This document shows positions 32,891 to 44,965 of a DNA stretch of 64,000 nt, piece by piece; positions within the stretch are counted from its first letter, which is position 1, and each line of letters starts with the position of its first letter. The DNA is from Cornus controversa (lineage: Eukaryota > Streptophyta > Magnoliopsida > Cornales > Cornaceae): assembly GCA_026545225.1 (NCBI GenBank), contig CM048853.1:45586755-45650754 (forward strand), in the 5' to 3' direction. The notes beneath the pieces are model-generated. The model was not told the origin of the DNA. It worked only from the letters and a program-made list of their open reading frames with translations, and made no database searches. The translations under genes and the position numbers were made by a program.

Positions 32891-33677
32891 TGTGTGTATA
32901 TATACGATTCGATCAGTCTCGCAATTTTTTGCGCACAGTTAAAATTTCTTTTAATTGAGGCAAGGAAATAACTCAATAGGGAATTTTGTATTCTCTCTCC
33001 CTAACCAATCGCCTAATCCTACAAAACTTTCAAATGAGATACTTGTGTTCGATCAAATTATTTATATCAAGCTGACACTACAGCTCTAGCATGCCCACAA
33101 TCAATCGGCCTACTTGGCTGATCGATTTATAACCGAACAATGACATTACACAATAATTTGATGTAAACTTAGTCTCGTACTCAATTACACTCATAGCTCC
33201 TTATATGAGATCAATGAATTTATGTTTCAACCGATATTTCACCGGTGTGGGAAAGTACTTTTTGAAAAACAGCCCTTTGAATACTTCACATTCCATTGTC
33301 TCTTTATTACAAGTGTTTCCAACAAGCTTTCACCAACGATCCGCCTCTCCTGAGAGGTGAAGTGCAGTAATGCTAACCATTAGGTCTTCATCAATTTCTA
33401 ATGTAATCAAAAGCGTTAGTATTTTATCTATCCAATCCTCCGCCTCAAAAGGATCAGACACGTCTGTATACTTTAGTGGGCAATACTTGTTGTATTCCTT
33501 AATCACAATATTCATCATCCGAGTAAGGCTTGCTCTAGGTTGCACTTGTACCTCCTCTTCATGGGTTTTTCGTGCAATCTGTCACATGGTCTCAACCATT
33601 TCTCTCATAAATTGTGCCCCGTCAATTTGTTCTTGTGGGACATTCACACCTCATCCTCGTGCACATCTTGGTGGCAT
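32891..33677 (-). pseudogene. Gypsy gag remnant (third gypsy element)
   Basis: From ATG 33677 (MPPRCARG) the minus strand reads a typical gypsy Gag: a stretch with QIDGAQFMREMVETM, then FEAEDWIDKILTLL, LHLSGEADRW and VFKGLFFKKYFPTPVK. Several in-frame stops interrupt it, one directly after GEADRW where the family has a second Trp (TGG to TGA). The rest of the element is missing at the junction with the element ending at 32890. Confidence 0.75.
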
Positions 33678-34014
33678 CTCGTTACATGGGTAACAGGAAG
33701 ACACTTAGTTATAAAACATACATAATCAATCAATCAACCTTAACATGCTTAACAACAATATGCTAAGTTGATCCATAATTTAGCAAGTAACACCAAACAT
33801 ATAAGCACGTAAGCATATTCCATGTAAAGTCATATCCTTTAATTTAAGCACAACTCTTAGTACACATATGGTCCAACCTTAACCCATTGTCCAAAGGTAT
33901 TCGAATCCGGTTGCTTTGATATCAAGCTATAATGTCCTGAATTCCCATACCCAGAATAGTATAAGAACTCAAAGGTGAGAAAATTAAATATCAACATATC
34001 TTAACCTTAATCAT
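33678..34014 (-). other. 5' leader of third gypsy
   Basis: Non-coding sequence between gag and the primer-binding site. No other feature is seen. Confidence 0.5.
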
Positions 34015-34026
34015 GCTCTGATACCA
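34015..34026 (-). other. Primer-binding site, initiator tRNA-Met
   Basis: The minus strand reads TGGTATCAGAGC exactly, three bases from the LTR end at 34030. Confidence 0.88.
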
Positions 34027-34169
34027 AGTTGTCACGCCCCGATTTCTGACATCCGGTTAAGAGTGAGGGGAAATGGGGTTGGTGATTATCATAAATACTC
34101 CTTCATCTAAATCTTTAATTCATTCAAATCTCATAACTATGAAAGTATAGTCTTAATCATACATACAAT

Positions 34170-34588
34170 TAGGGGTGCATACGGTACGATTCCTTACAGT
34201 TCTTGGTGGAAGCGGAACTGGAACCATTTTCACTGATTCTTTAATTTTGGAACCGAAACTGTTGAGTTTGGTTCGATTCCGGTTCTGGTTCCTCAACGGT
34301 ATTTTGTCAAATTTTTTATTTATTTATTTTTTAAACATTGGCAAGATACACATTAATACTTGTCCACCCCTAGTTATAATAATAGATTAGAAACTAGTAT
34401 TTATTTATATATTTTATATTATATAAATATATAGAACATTAGAACTTAGAAGTTAAATGTATTTATCTATATATTATATATTTTATAATTTATATATAAA
34501 TAGAACACTAGAATTTAGAAGTTATTAGTATTTATTTATATATTATATATTTATATATAACACTAGAAGTTAAAAGCTATTATTATTC

Positions 34589-34622
<34 letters not shown>

Positions 34623-34790
34623 TAACGGTTCCGGTTCCTTGACTTGGAACCGGAACTGGAACTATAGTGAACGGTCCTTAAAATTTGGAACCGAAACTGG
34701 AATCGTAGTGAACGGTTCGGTTCAGGTACAATTCTTTACGGTTTCGATTTTGGTTCTAGTTCCGTTCCATCGGTTATTTGCGCACCCCTA
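34170..34790. mobile_element. hAT-type MITE, 621 bp
   Basis: The 9-bp ends TAGGGGTGC...GCACCCCTA are flanked by the perfect 8-bp duplication CATACAAT (34162-34169 and 34791-34798), as in the hAT superfamily. Sub-terminal regions repeat GGAACCGGAACTGGAAC-type words in inverse order around a TA-rich core. No coding sequence. Confidence 0.92.
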
Positions 34791-34883
34791 CATACAATAT
34801 GTAGATGTATACGTATATAAGTTATCTCATAGAAGTGGGTCCTTCATTAGAGCATATGTGTACTTAAGCTTCATTATCAGTCC

Positions 34884-35130
34884 ACACTGATTACACAGTG
34901 CGATTAATCGAACAGTGATCTTCGATTGATCGTAACTTCAATTACGATTATTACAATTAATCGTAATTCAGGTTACTATCGAAGTTGCAATCAATCGTAG
35001 AGATATCGTAGGATCCATCGGAACACACTAGAATTTGACCTTCATTTTGCTATATACTTTTGATTAATCGTAAAACTATCTTCAATGAATCGAAGATCTG
35101 TGATTAATCGAAGTTTGACTTTCGATCAAT
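34884..35130. repeat. Cluster of ATTAATCG/CGATTRATC words
   Basis: At least eight near-copies of ATTAATCG, TCGATTGATCG or their inverses occur in about 250 bp, inside the LTR of the third gypsy. Confidence 0.6.
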
Positions 35131-35774
35131 TGTAGGTCCTTTACAGAAATCATGTAAGATTCTTCAATTATTCAACTTCATGGTTTAACCCTCATCCTTA
35201 ATTTGCAACATTCAAAATGACCTTGCATACATCCAATTTAAGTTATAACATGCATAGACGACAACGAAATCATAATTAAGCCATATGAAAAGAAATAATC
35301 CAAACTTATACATAAATCCCAAATCTCATCCTCAATAGTTTCAAGTGTCAAACATGGCTCATACATATACCATCCAATATTCATATCCAAATTATAAAGT
35401 TTCGATAAATACTTTAACATGGCATGAAGAAAATTAACATAAATAATTGTAACAAAAACACTAGTCCTTTGATCCTAACATGTCAAACCCTGTCATGTTT
35501 GGGGGAAAGGGGTGAGCGCCAACATGCCTAGTAGAGATATCAAAACCAACTTATGCATTGACTCGACGCGACCTACATGAAATGAAACCATGACACTATT
35601 ATGTACTATATGGCATACTTTCAATGCTTGTGAAATGCAATCGTGGCATTCTTATATACTACGTGACATGCTTCAATGCTCATATCCACTGTATATAATG
35701 CAAATCATGCATATCAACATTTCATCTTACTTATTCAATAAAAGAACATACAAGCATTCCAACATTTAATCAAT

Positions 35775-36025
35775 GGTCAAACTCCAAAAACTCAAGTATG
35801 ATTGGCCAAACTCCAAATATCATACGAGCAATGTGGACAAACTCCAATGGCTCAAGCATGATGGGCCAAACTCCGAGGATTATACGAGCATATGGACAAG
35901 TTCTGATGGCTCAAGCATGATGGGCCAAACTCTGAGGATCATGCGAGCAATGTGGACAAACTCTGATAACTCAAGTATGATGGGCCAAACTTCGAGGATC
36001 ATACAAACATGTGGCCAAACTCCGA
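35775..36025 (+). repeat. Tandem repeat, 60 bp unit, about four copies
   Basis: CTCAAGCATGATGGGCCAAA units have the ATGGGCC word (ATTGGCC in the first unit) at 35801, 35861, 35920 and 35980, a regular 59-60 bp period, within the same LTR. Confidence 0.85.
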
Positions 36026-36664
36026 CAGATAAAGAAAATATAAATTTTACATATGTGCATTAAGCAACATAATTTCACGGCTAACATGATTACCATGTAT
36101 AATTCACATTGTAAATTATCTCATATCACTACGCCAACACATAGTCAATACACATACCATTTCGAATGTATTACATCATTCCAAGCCCATCATAAACGAC
36201 TTGATTTCATACTTAAATATGTCGTTTTCATGCATGTCACTATGTAATAATCATTTCTTTCACAAGGTAATCATAAAATACAATTTTTGTAAAAAAGAAC
36301 ATTCTCATGTATTTTATCAAACATGTGGCATACAACATGCATAACACAACCTCCACAACAAAAAAGTCATATTAATAAGCAACACGTATCCTCAATTGCT
36401 AGAATATAAGGCATGCATACACAATTCACATCCATAGTTCACTTTGATACATGTTTAACATACTTTCATTCAACAATTTTATCAAAACATATACATACAA
36501 TGACAGTGCACATTATTATCATCATAATTATCATGTGGAGACTCAATTAAGAAGTATAAGCGTAAAAAATGTACAAGACTCACTTCCTACCACTTCTAAA
36601 CATGCTAATCAATTCGAAACTAACATTAATTCCTAAGGAATCGATGATAAGGTGGAGAGAACAC

Positions 36665-38087
36665 TGATAGACGTAGAATATTACGCATTATAGCCTCTTA
36701 ATTTGCATATTTTATTCTCTTCGTAATAGATTATTTATGATTTTACTCTATTTTAGTATTTTTCTTATTTTTAGATCCTTAATAATAATTTCACTTAAAT
36801 CATGAATTTTGGGCTTTTAAAGATGACATTCAAGAGGGTTAAAAGAATCATACATCAATGGGACCAATTCAATTCAATATTTCAATTTAAAACAGCCTAA
36901 GGAAGAGGCCTAAGAGAAGTGCAATTGCGTAAGGAGATTACGGGCTGAAATCTAATTCTGAACCCATTTTGGTAATCTGTTTGTAACTCCTATTTTTGAC
37001 TGTCAAAACGGCCCCAAATCCTATATAAGTTGAATAAAATTCGATTCTGAATTTTTTTTTTGTATTTTATAAAAATTTCATGAATCGGACTTCTAAAACG
37101 TCAAATGTTGGGCCGAAGTTCAGCAAGAAAATTCACCTGATTGGGGGTTGCGGGAAAATCCTAATGTCTCCTAATTAGGTTGGGACACTCCATGTTTCTC
37201 TTGACAAATAAAATTGATGAATTGGGGATGTTTTAGGAAACCTTTTGCTGAAGTTTTGAAGATCTTTTGGAGTGAATAAATATTAGAGAATAAGGTGTAA
37301 CACTACTTCCATGTAGATGATGTCTTCTTCCTCAACCGTTGAGATGTCTTTTTTTACCATGAGTGGCTAGTTCTTCCACTAGAGTTTTGATGTAGCCCTA
37401 ACTAAGCATCAATGGTTTGATTGTTCTAATTATTGGGGGTCTTTATATTCATGCATAGATTGTGTAATTTAGAATATTCTATTATTGAAGAATTGAGCAA
37501 TAAAGTTTATATTCAGTTTCAATGATTTATTATATTGTCTTAGATACTTAGTTGTTGTGATTATGTGAGTGATTTTTACACAATGGTATTAATTGAATGT
37601 GTGATTAAGGTCTTGATGAATTATGCCTAAAGAATATGGACTATGCTACACCCTAGAATAGAGTAGATAGATAGATGATGCATGCTAATTGAAGATAGTT
37701 CATAACTTAACTTTGATTATAAATTATCTCCTTGAGAGTTGAAAGTGAGCTTGTAGTCACTGAAACTACTTATGCATGATATAATTCTCCATAATAAGTT
37801 TAATTGACCATTGATTGTGCGGTTAGTGGTGAAGTCAAAAACCCTAGATTTATCTCTTCTTTTCACTTTACAGATTTTCTTATTTCTAGTTTACTTGCTT
37901 TTATTTAATTAATTATGAACAAAAATTAGCAATCTCTTTCTTAAATTTAATTAGAATTAATACTACAAATTCAATACAAACGTAATAACAGTTTATGTGG
38001 TTTGACACCCTCACTTTGAACCTATCTTACTAGAATTCATGCTATTACAAGTGGTAATTTTAATTGGTAACTAATTAATCACGATCA
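36665..38087 (+). mobile_element. Solo LTR of the Athila-like family
   Basis: 1423 bp related along its length to the 1434-bp LTR at 11233-12666, but inverted relative to it on the plus strand and clearly diverged. It begins TGATAGACGTAG, ends AATCACGATCA and is flanked by the perfect duplication AACAC (36660-36664 and 38088-38092). No internal region remains, so it is the product of LTR-LTR recombination. Confidence 0.92.
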
Positions 38088-38786
38088 AACACCCCTACCT
38101 CAACTCCAAGCTTAAATTTTGAAAAGCCCTAAATCACCAAATCTTCAATTTCGTCCGAATTTGATTCTTGAGCTCTAGGTGCGTAGATCATAGCAAGGAG
38201 AACAATTTTCTCTTCTTGAGCTATCTCCAATTCCAAACTTTAGTTTTGCCCAATTCTTTAAACTTTATCAAATTGAACTTTGAACTGATCAAATTGAAAA
38301 GAATGATGAGGAGAACAATCTTTCCTGTTGGAATAATCTCCAAATCTCACTCTAAGCCATCCTAATTCTATAGAGAAGTTGGGGTGAAGTTGTAGTGAGA
38401 GAGAGATGAGAGAAAATCTAATTTTTATGGTGAAATAAATTATATAAGTCTATTTATATTTACCACTTTTGCAACTAAATCACTCTCCCTCTTTTAATTT
38501 ACTCATTATTACTACTAACTCTCTCCTAATCATGTACTAACATTTCTTTCTCCCAACTTATATTTTAAGCCCCTCAATTATTCACATACGCCTTTATATA
38601 AATTTTCAAGACTCGTAAAAGTCTTCCGGGGTCATCCGACACCTCCCGGGTCCCACACCCGAACCCTAAAATCCCGAAACAATCCCATAATGCACAAAAC
38701 AAATATTTAAACCAATTTATCATGCTTTATCACGATTAAAACAAAATTAATTGCCATTTAAATTAAAAAAATTCCAAGGCTTTACA

Positions 38787-40018
38787 TTTTCTACTTATAG
38801 ATAATATTGTTTTTTTGTAGGGCTATAACGAATTTTTATTTTATTTTGTCTTTTATCGTATTGAATTGCCCAAAATTTAGCAATCTTAAAGAATTCCAAT
38901 AAGAGAAAGTATCTCTTATTTTTCATTCTCATCCCATAAGAATGAATACTATAATTCACATTTTGAATAGAAATGAATACATTAGTTGTAGAGGGGAATT
39001 GGCAAGTTTTGATAGCCCTTCCGCTACTAAATTCTTTTCGTGAATTCTAGATGCAAGGATTTACAATCTTTTAGAATTCATATTGGAAATAATAAGAAAT
39101 CTAGGAATTAGAACCATAAGAATAAGAGTTGTCTTTTAATTATATTAGATTTATCAAAATAAATAAGATGAATTGAAAGGTTTGAATGCTCAACTTTGCA
39201 ATTAGTTGTTATAATCAGGTCTTCAAATAATGATACTTCCCCAAAATCGAATGAAAAATATAGCTTCATGAGCAAAATCTCCTGTCACGATGAATCTTGC
39301 GATGTATTGGTGATGAGTATATAATGCAACTTGAGTAGTAAAGTAAATAGAGTTCAAGTTTGAATTCCATAGAGATTTTTTTTTTATTTATCATTCTTTT
39401 TTCTTTTCTATAATCTACCCTACGTCTTATTTGTATAATCATCTGATGAAGTATCATCTGACCACCTTCCCACTTTCATTAGTCACAAACCAAAACAAAC
39501 AGTAGAAGTGAAATGAAATCTGAATAGATTTTTATGTTCAAGATCCATTAGGAGTCCAAAGTCTTTTGTTCTTCTTGGCATCTCTTATTTTGGTACAAAA
39601 ACTTTGAGCTTGGGAGGTACCAAATAAATGACTACTTGAATAACCAGGCTCATGTAGCCCATATCGGATTAATCATATTTTGGATCGGAGCAATAAACCT
39701 ATTTGAAGTGGCTTATTTTGTAAGACAGAAGCCTATATATGATCAATGATTAATTTTACTTTTCCTAGCATTCATGATGCATTATCAAATGATCAATGAT
39801 TAATTTTACTTTTCCGACCATTCATGATGCATTATCCTCATTTTAGTGGATGACTTGGGTCTATATCAATTAAAAGGGGTATTATCCGGGTTGTGGAATT
39901 TTTTATCTTAAGAGGAAGACTTTGTAAATTTTATAAAAATTCAAATGACCAAATTACCCTAAGGAGAGACGCACACCAAAATCGGATTTAAGCCCCCACC
40001 CCCTCGGAAGGTTGTCAC
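38787..40018. other. Intergenic, no gene seen
   Basis: AT-rich. A 46-bp sequence at 39741-39786 is repeated at 39791-39836 with few changes (GATCAATGATTAATTTTACT... to GCATTATC). No other feature is recognised. Confidence 0.5.
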
Positions 40019-40303
40019 ATGGAACGTGTTTGGCTGGAGATTGAGAGGAAAGGAAGAGTGAAAGCAAAGCGTGACGCAAAGATGGAGAAGGAGATCGGCA
40101 AGGTTGAAGAAATAAAAAATGAGGCGGCCAATTCCGAGACTGAGACTGGTGATGCATTGGCCGAGTTGCTGCTGTTTGTGGAGGAGAGGCACCGCGCAAT
40201 GAAACCTGCTCTTGCTCGAAACGACGCCCCTCCAAACCCTAAGAAGAGGAAGAGGGAAGACAACTATCCAGATCAGCACATCATATGGCGCCGTTTGGGT
40301 TAA
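40019..40303 (+). CDS. Hypothetical small basic protein, 94 aa, coiled coil plus NLS-like tail
   Basis: An intact ATG-to-stop frame in a locally GC-richer stretch. The first 50 residues are rich in Lys, Glu and Ala in a heptad-friendly pattern (MERVWLEIERKGRVKAKRD, then EKEIGKVEEIKNE). ALAELLLFVEERHRAMKP follows, then a nuclear-localisation-like PKKRKRED and the end IIWRRLG. I do not recognise the family. No transposon ends were found around it, and no intron is evident. Overlapping frames on the other strand are longer in places but have no domain. It may be a host gene, a gene fragment or chance. Confidence 0.4.
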   Translation: MERVWLEIERKGRVKAKRDAKMEKEIGKVEEIKNEAANSETETGDALAELLLFVEERHRAMKPALARNDAPPNPKKRKREDNYPDQHIIWRRLG

Positions 40304-40819
40304 AATAGTTAATGGAGCAGGAAATTAGGTTTTCAACTTACTTTTCGAGAACAGAGATTTATGATCTACCAATGTTTTTTAGGGTTTTACTGGGGTGATG
40401 ATATGTTTATATGCTTGAATCTATTATGCTTGTTATGACTGACGGTATATGTTTCTATGCTGAATCTATATATATATATATGCTTATTCCTCAATTTGGT
40501 AAATATATATGTTTCCATGGTTGATGATGATGATGAGTTTTGTTGTGCCTTGTTATATACAGTATTTATGTCTCTAGGTTTTACTTTTGTTTGTTTCAAC
40601 AGAAAGCAGTTCCAGTAAATTTTCTGGCAAATAAAATAAAAAGCTAGCAATTTATCGCGCTCCACCCATTCTTTTATCAAATTAAAATGACAAAATAGAA
40701 CCTAATCAAACTTTCTTTGATGCCCCTTTTAACCTTCTTTTTTTTTTTTTTATTATCTCTCTTCCTAAGTACTTATTTCCTTCTCTCTTCCTCCAAATCC
40801 AAACATTTCATTCCTTTTT
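40304..40819. other. Intergenic
   Basis: Possible 3' flank of the small gene. Nothing else is recognised apart from a TA microsatellite near 40468 and a T-run near 40740. Confidence 0.4.
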
Positions 40820-41360
40820 ACGAATCAATTCATTTAATAATATTATAAATCTTAAACATTAATTCAACTCGTTTATTAAATGTGTTATTCATGTCGATCT
40901 TTATAATTCATGTCCTATAACGACACGACTTGCTTAATAACTTTCTTAATCCATTTAACTTATATTATATTAGTTTTTTCACTTTTAAAAACCTCTCCAA
41001 ATATCTTATAAAAAATAAAGCACATATCAATATAAATTTTATATCTACATATAAACTCAAAAATATACTAAGGTGATTTAACAACTGAAAAGACACTATA
41101 ACAATCTTATCCTTGTATTTTATGAATACATTAGTCATGTACAATTACAATATATATAACTATATATATATAAGTTTGTATAAATCATAATATATGAATA
41201 ACTCATGCCATAATCGTGTCACGGTTAGACAGCTTAAACCCAAACTTAACCTAATTTTTACGTGTAGTGTTCGTATAGATCCATTTATTAAACGTGTCGG
41301 TTTACCTTAAACTCAAATCCGCTTATTTTGTGTCGTGTTCGTGTCGTGTTGTCGTATCAA
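40820..41360 (+). mobile_element. Non-autonomous DNA element (GTGTCGTGT family), partial
   Basis: It is similar over about 540 bp to the element that starts near 63340 and runs off the window: CGTTTATTAAATGTGTTA, CACGACTTGCTTAATAAC, GTCGGTTTACCTTAAACTC and GTGTCGTGTTGTCGT. No coding sequence. Confidence 0.7.
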
Positions 41361-41830
41361 ATTTTACCACTCCCGCTTTTATGGCCTCCTACCACTGCCA
41401 CTAGCAAACAGGACAACCACATTGTATTGAAGTCGATTTGAAAGAGAAATTTATCTAATTACACAAGGGTAACGTGGAATTGACTCTCTAAAATTTTAAT
41501 CCTGTTTGAATTTTTTTTTTTCATCAGTTCTACTGATTGCCAATTTTACAAGACTTGAAATTTTGTATATTTTTTTTTTTTTGTTTTTGTGATTGGCTTC
41601 ATATTTGTCTTCATATGTATATTAGTGGACAATTGAAAAACTATTCACAACGATGGCTTCATAACGATGTGAAGCTAAAGTTATCCGCTGTTAATTACTA
41701 TTGATAGGCATTCAGAGTATGTTGATTATCATATTATTAGAAAAACGAAGAGATCTTAATTTTGCATTACTTTGGATTTTAACAACTACAAATAATTTCA
41801 ACTATGAATGAAGAAAACAAGAAAGGGTTT
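41361..41830. other. Intergenic
   Basis: AT-rich with T-runs; no feature recognised. Confidence 0.4.
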
Positions 41831-41971
41831 TTATTGATTGGAACTTGAAGTGAGATTGGCAACACAAACGTCTTGAAGCAAATCAGAATATGCAGAAACA
41901 GTGTTGGAGATGATGGCGAAGATCGTCATAATCATCATCATCACGAGCCATGCTCTACTAACAGCCAACAT
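41831..41971 (-). pseudogene. Germin-like protein, first-exon fragment
   Basis: From ATG 41971 a 46-residue frame gives a signal peptide (MLAVSRAWLVMMMIMTIFAI), then SAYSDLLQDVCVANLTSS, the mature N-terminus of germin-like cupins (xxLQDxCVAxLTS). It then reaches a stop at 41831. Germin-like proteins are secreted, about 210-220 residues long, and mostly have one intron after this region. No cupin boxes (HxH) are found downstream. It is therefore a truncated copy, unless a distant exon exists. Confidence 0.5.
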
Positions 41972-42031
41972 ATCTATAAAATGCATATTTAAATGTAGAT
42001 ATATGTAATAATTTGAGAGAGAAGAAAGCAA

Positions 42032-43479
42032 TCAAAGCTAAGTAAACTCAAGAAAAAGAAGACTGGGGAACCTTGTCAAATGTTATCCTTTTTAATGCTT
42101 GATGTATTGCACACACAATGCACAAAAATCTTGAGACACAGATTTATAGAGGAAAAATCCCTAGGTGGGAAAAAAAACCTCTTGCCCGTTTGCCGGTTCA
42201 ATCCACTACGATGAAACTAGTATACTTGTATATCTCTCACCCAAACTCACATACTAGTCACTCCAACTCTCACCCTAGTTCTCAGCCTTTCAACGCTCGA
42301 ACCACTCTCACTAAGAGCTCACACATGAGCTTTTAGAACTCACCCAGCCTAGGCTTTCCTAAGCCCAAACTGTCTCTCACCAAACTCACGACACTCCCCC
42401 ATCCAAAGTGTCTATATACTTGAACTACAAGAATGAACGTAATTACAAAGCAAAGAAAACTACAGAGTAGGCAGCAATGTAGCTCAAGTACTCGAGGTCT
42501 GAATCTTCATCAAAACTTAAGCTGGTAAAGAACTCAAAGAACAGCTGCTTCAGGTAGAGCTTTAAGGATGAACATCAAATGTCAAGTGGTTGCCCTGTAT
42601 TTCTATATGACTTGATACTAGCAAAGATAAGTACTGACAATCTATAGGACATTTGCTGGGGACACAATCAAATCTCAATTAATTCCACAATGATACAGTA
42701 ACGACTCTGTAATGACAAGCTTAATGAGCGCCTGTGAAGAGGGTGCATACACAGATTTAAAGCTCAAATGTAAAGCATGTCAATGCATGCCTGTGAAGAG
42801 TGTGCATACACCAATTTACATAACAATGCACGCCTCTGAAAAGTGTGCATACATAGAAAGTTAATGTAAACTTGCTCAAGCAATTTAATGCAGTCGTTAG
42901 CCTTTCCTAAATGATTCAATAGAAAGGACCTCCTAACAGTCAAATTAACATGCAAAAGCTTGATGGATTTAAACCAACTGCTAACAGTTCGAAGACAACC
43001 AGAATAGTCCAGTGCATAATGGGGTCCAGCAGTAATTAAAAGATGAAATAAGGGTATGCATGTTTTCAATATATTTCAAGCAAGTATCAAGCTGTATATC
43101 TACCAAGACATTAAAAGCATTCAATCACACAGTTTTCCCAAATCCTGTCAACAAATTCAAATTTGTGTTTTAATGATTCAACAGCAATTGGTTAGATATC
43201 AAATTCTGATCCAAAATTTTGTTCTAATAGAGAGCAAGATTGAACACCCTTATAAACTGAATTAATGAACCTGTTTATATGCTTAATAACCAACAATAAT
43301 CAACTGCTGAAGTTATGGACAGCTTTTCAGAAATTATCAATTCAAAATTAGCTGTCCCTTAAACCCTTGACCAGTGGATATGAGCAAAGAAGGGTTTTAA
43401 ATAGTTTCGGAAAGCTGAGGATTTGGGGGAAAATAAACTCAAAACACACAAACAGTTCAGACCCAAGTCTGTATAATTT
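42032..43479. other. Repetitive non-coding stretch, origin unknown
   Basis: No gene is seen. Three diverged units with GCCTGTGAAGAGKGTGCATA lie at about 42730-42860. The composition resembles LTR or retroelement leader sequence but no termini could be set. Confidence 0.4.
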
Positions 43480-43690
43480 GTGCGCCTGTGCTTGTGTTTG
43501 AACAAATCAGAAATCGATTAAGTGCGCCTGTGCTTGTGTTTGAAGAAAATCAGTAATCGATAAGTGCGCCTGTGCTTGTATTTGAACAAAATCAATAATT
43601 GATAAGTGCGCCTGTGCTTGTGTTTGAACAAATCAGAAATCGATTAAGTGCGCCTGTGAGTGTGTATTCAAAAGCTAGGGTTTCCGAAAT
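43480..43690 (+). repeat. Minisatellite, exact 42 bp period, five copies
   Basis: GTGCGCCTGTGCTTGTGTTT units start at 43480, 43522, 43564, 43606 and 43648, exactly 42 bp apart each time. A decayed sixth start is near 43746. Confidence 0.9.
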
Positions 43691-43783
43691 CAATTTGGAG
43701 AAAACAATTTTGAACATGATTCAAACCCAAATGTCTTTCGATTAAGTGCGCTTGTAATGATGTAGATGCAATTTTTTTTTTTG

Positions 43784-44592
43784 CAACACAAACAACACCC
43801 GAAACTACAAAACAGGACACCTATCAAACGACAGGGCCTCAACAACAGGGAGTGGAACAGATAACCACTCCAAACAATTGTTTTTCAAATGATAAGCAAA
43901 CTTGCTCACCACATGAGCAACTTGATTACCTGATCTAAGAATATAATGTAAGCGAAAGTTGGAATTTTGGCGGAGGAGGACTCTGATATCTTCAAAGATA
44001 ACATTGAGCACTTCTTTGATGATATGCATTTCCATCACAGGTTTACAGTCACCTTCCAGAACCAAATTTGCAAGTCCCCAACAAGGAGAAGACAAATGGC
44101 CTCACGGAGAACAAGACCTTCTGCCACCACAGCCGAGGAGACAAAAAGGAAGAAAAATGAAGCAATTTTCAAAAGCCGGCCTTCTGAATTTCTAAGGACT
44201 AAACCAAACCGCCACTCCCTTCGTGCAACTCTGCTTTAAAGGAGGCATCAAAATTTAACTTCAAAAGACCATTTTCTGGGCGGCACCAATGCTGCGGAGT
44301 GGTTACTGTTGGTTGGGATGAAGGGGGCGGCAAATGGTTAGACACCTGCCTGAGCTCCTGAGAATTCATGAAATTCGTTTACAGCTTTGTCGATAATGAT
44401 TTTGGGGTCACATCTTCTGGAATTAAATTCCCATTGGTTTCTATTTTTCCGCAAATGCCAACAAATATACCAGCTAAGCTGGCACATTCTTGAAAGCATT
44501 CTCCCACTTTCCAATTGTTTGACAGATCAAGCCATCTCATCTACAAAGGTAGTTCGCTTGCATCAGAGAAATCCATTCTAAGAGGACTCATC
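43784..44592 (-). pseudogene. LINE C-terminal region with RNase H-like domain
   Basis: Open pieces read LHEGSGGLV, LRNSEGRLLKIASF and NLVLEGDCKPVMEM, and then NSNFRLHYILRSGNQVAHVV near 43950-43880. These match the plant LINE RNase H domain (RVT_3 type). Frames change at least twice and a stop interrupts near the start, so it is non-functional. Confidence 0.75.
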
Positions 44593-44965
44593 TGTTGATT
44601 ATAGTGGCGAGACTCTCAAATGAGTAAATGGAGAATTAATGGCACCGAACGGTGACCAGTACCATGTGAAGAAAAGTCAGATTATGGGCTGATTTGTCCA
44701 CCAAATTTCCACTTGTCAAGAGCTTGTCTCTCCCCTCTTCACCTATTTAATTCCCTCTCATCTTTGTGTAAGAGTGTGCAACTGAGGCAAATACAGAATA
44801 CACAGAGAGTGAGAACAAAGAGAAAATATGAGAGTTGTAACTATTTTTTTCGATATTAAAATTCGCTGTCTCCCGTGAACGTAAGCAATTGCCGAACCAC
44901 GTAAATATTTGTGTATTTGTATATGATATGTTTTATTGTTGAATTTTTGGGCTTCCGGCACAACA
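44593..44965 (+). repeat. 5' LTR of copia element
   Basis: It runs from TGTTGATTATAGTGG to CCGGCACAACA. A decayed primer site (TTGATATTAGAGAG, compare TGGTATCAGAG) follows directly. Confidence 0.9.

Larger units (their letters stand above)
34030..38786 (-). repeat. Long LTR of third gypsy element, carrying two insertions
   Basis: The plus strand runs from TGTCACGCCCC to AAGGCTTTACA, so the minus-strand LTR is TGTAAAGCC...GGGGCGTGACA. After subtracting the hAT MITE, the solo LTR and their duplications it is about 2.7 kb, a length seen in Tekay/Del-type chromoviruses. No second LTR is in the window. Confidence 0.65.

Noticed and set aside
43480-43690. CRISPR-like regular repeats
   Set aside because: This is a eukaryotic locus, the repeats are contiguous with no unique spacers, and no cas gene is present.
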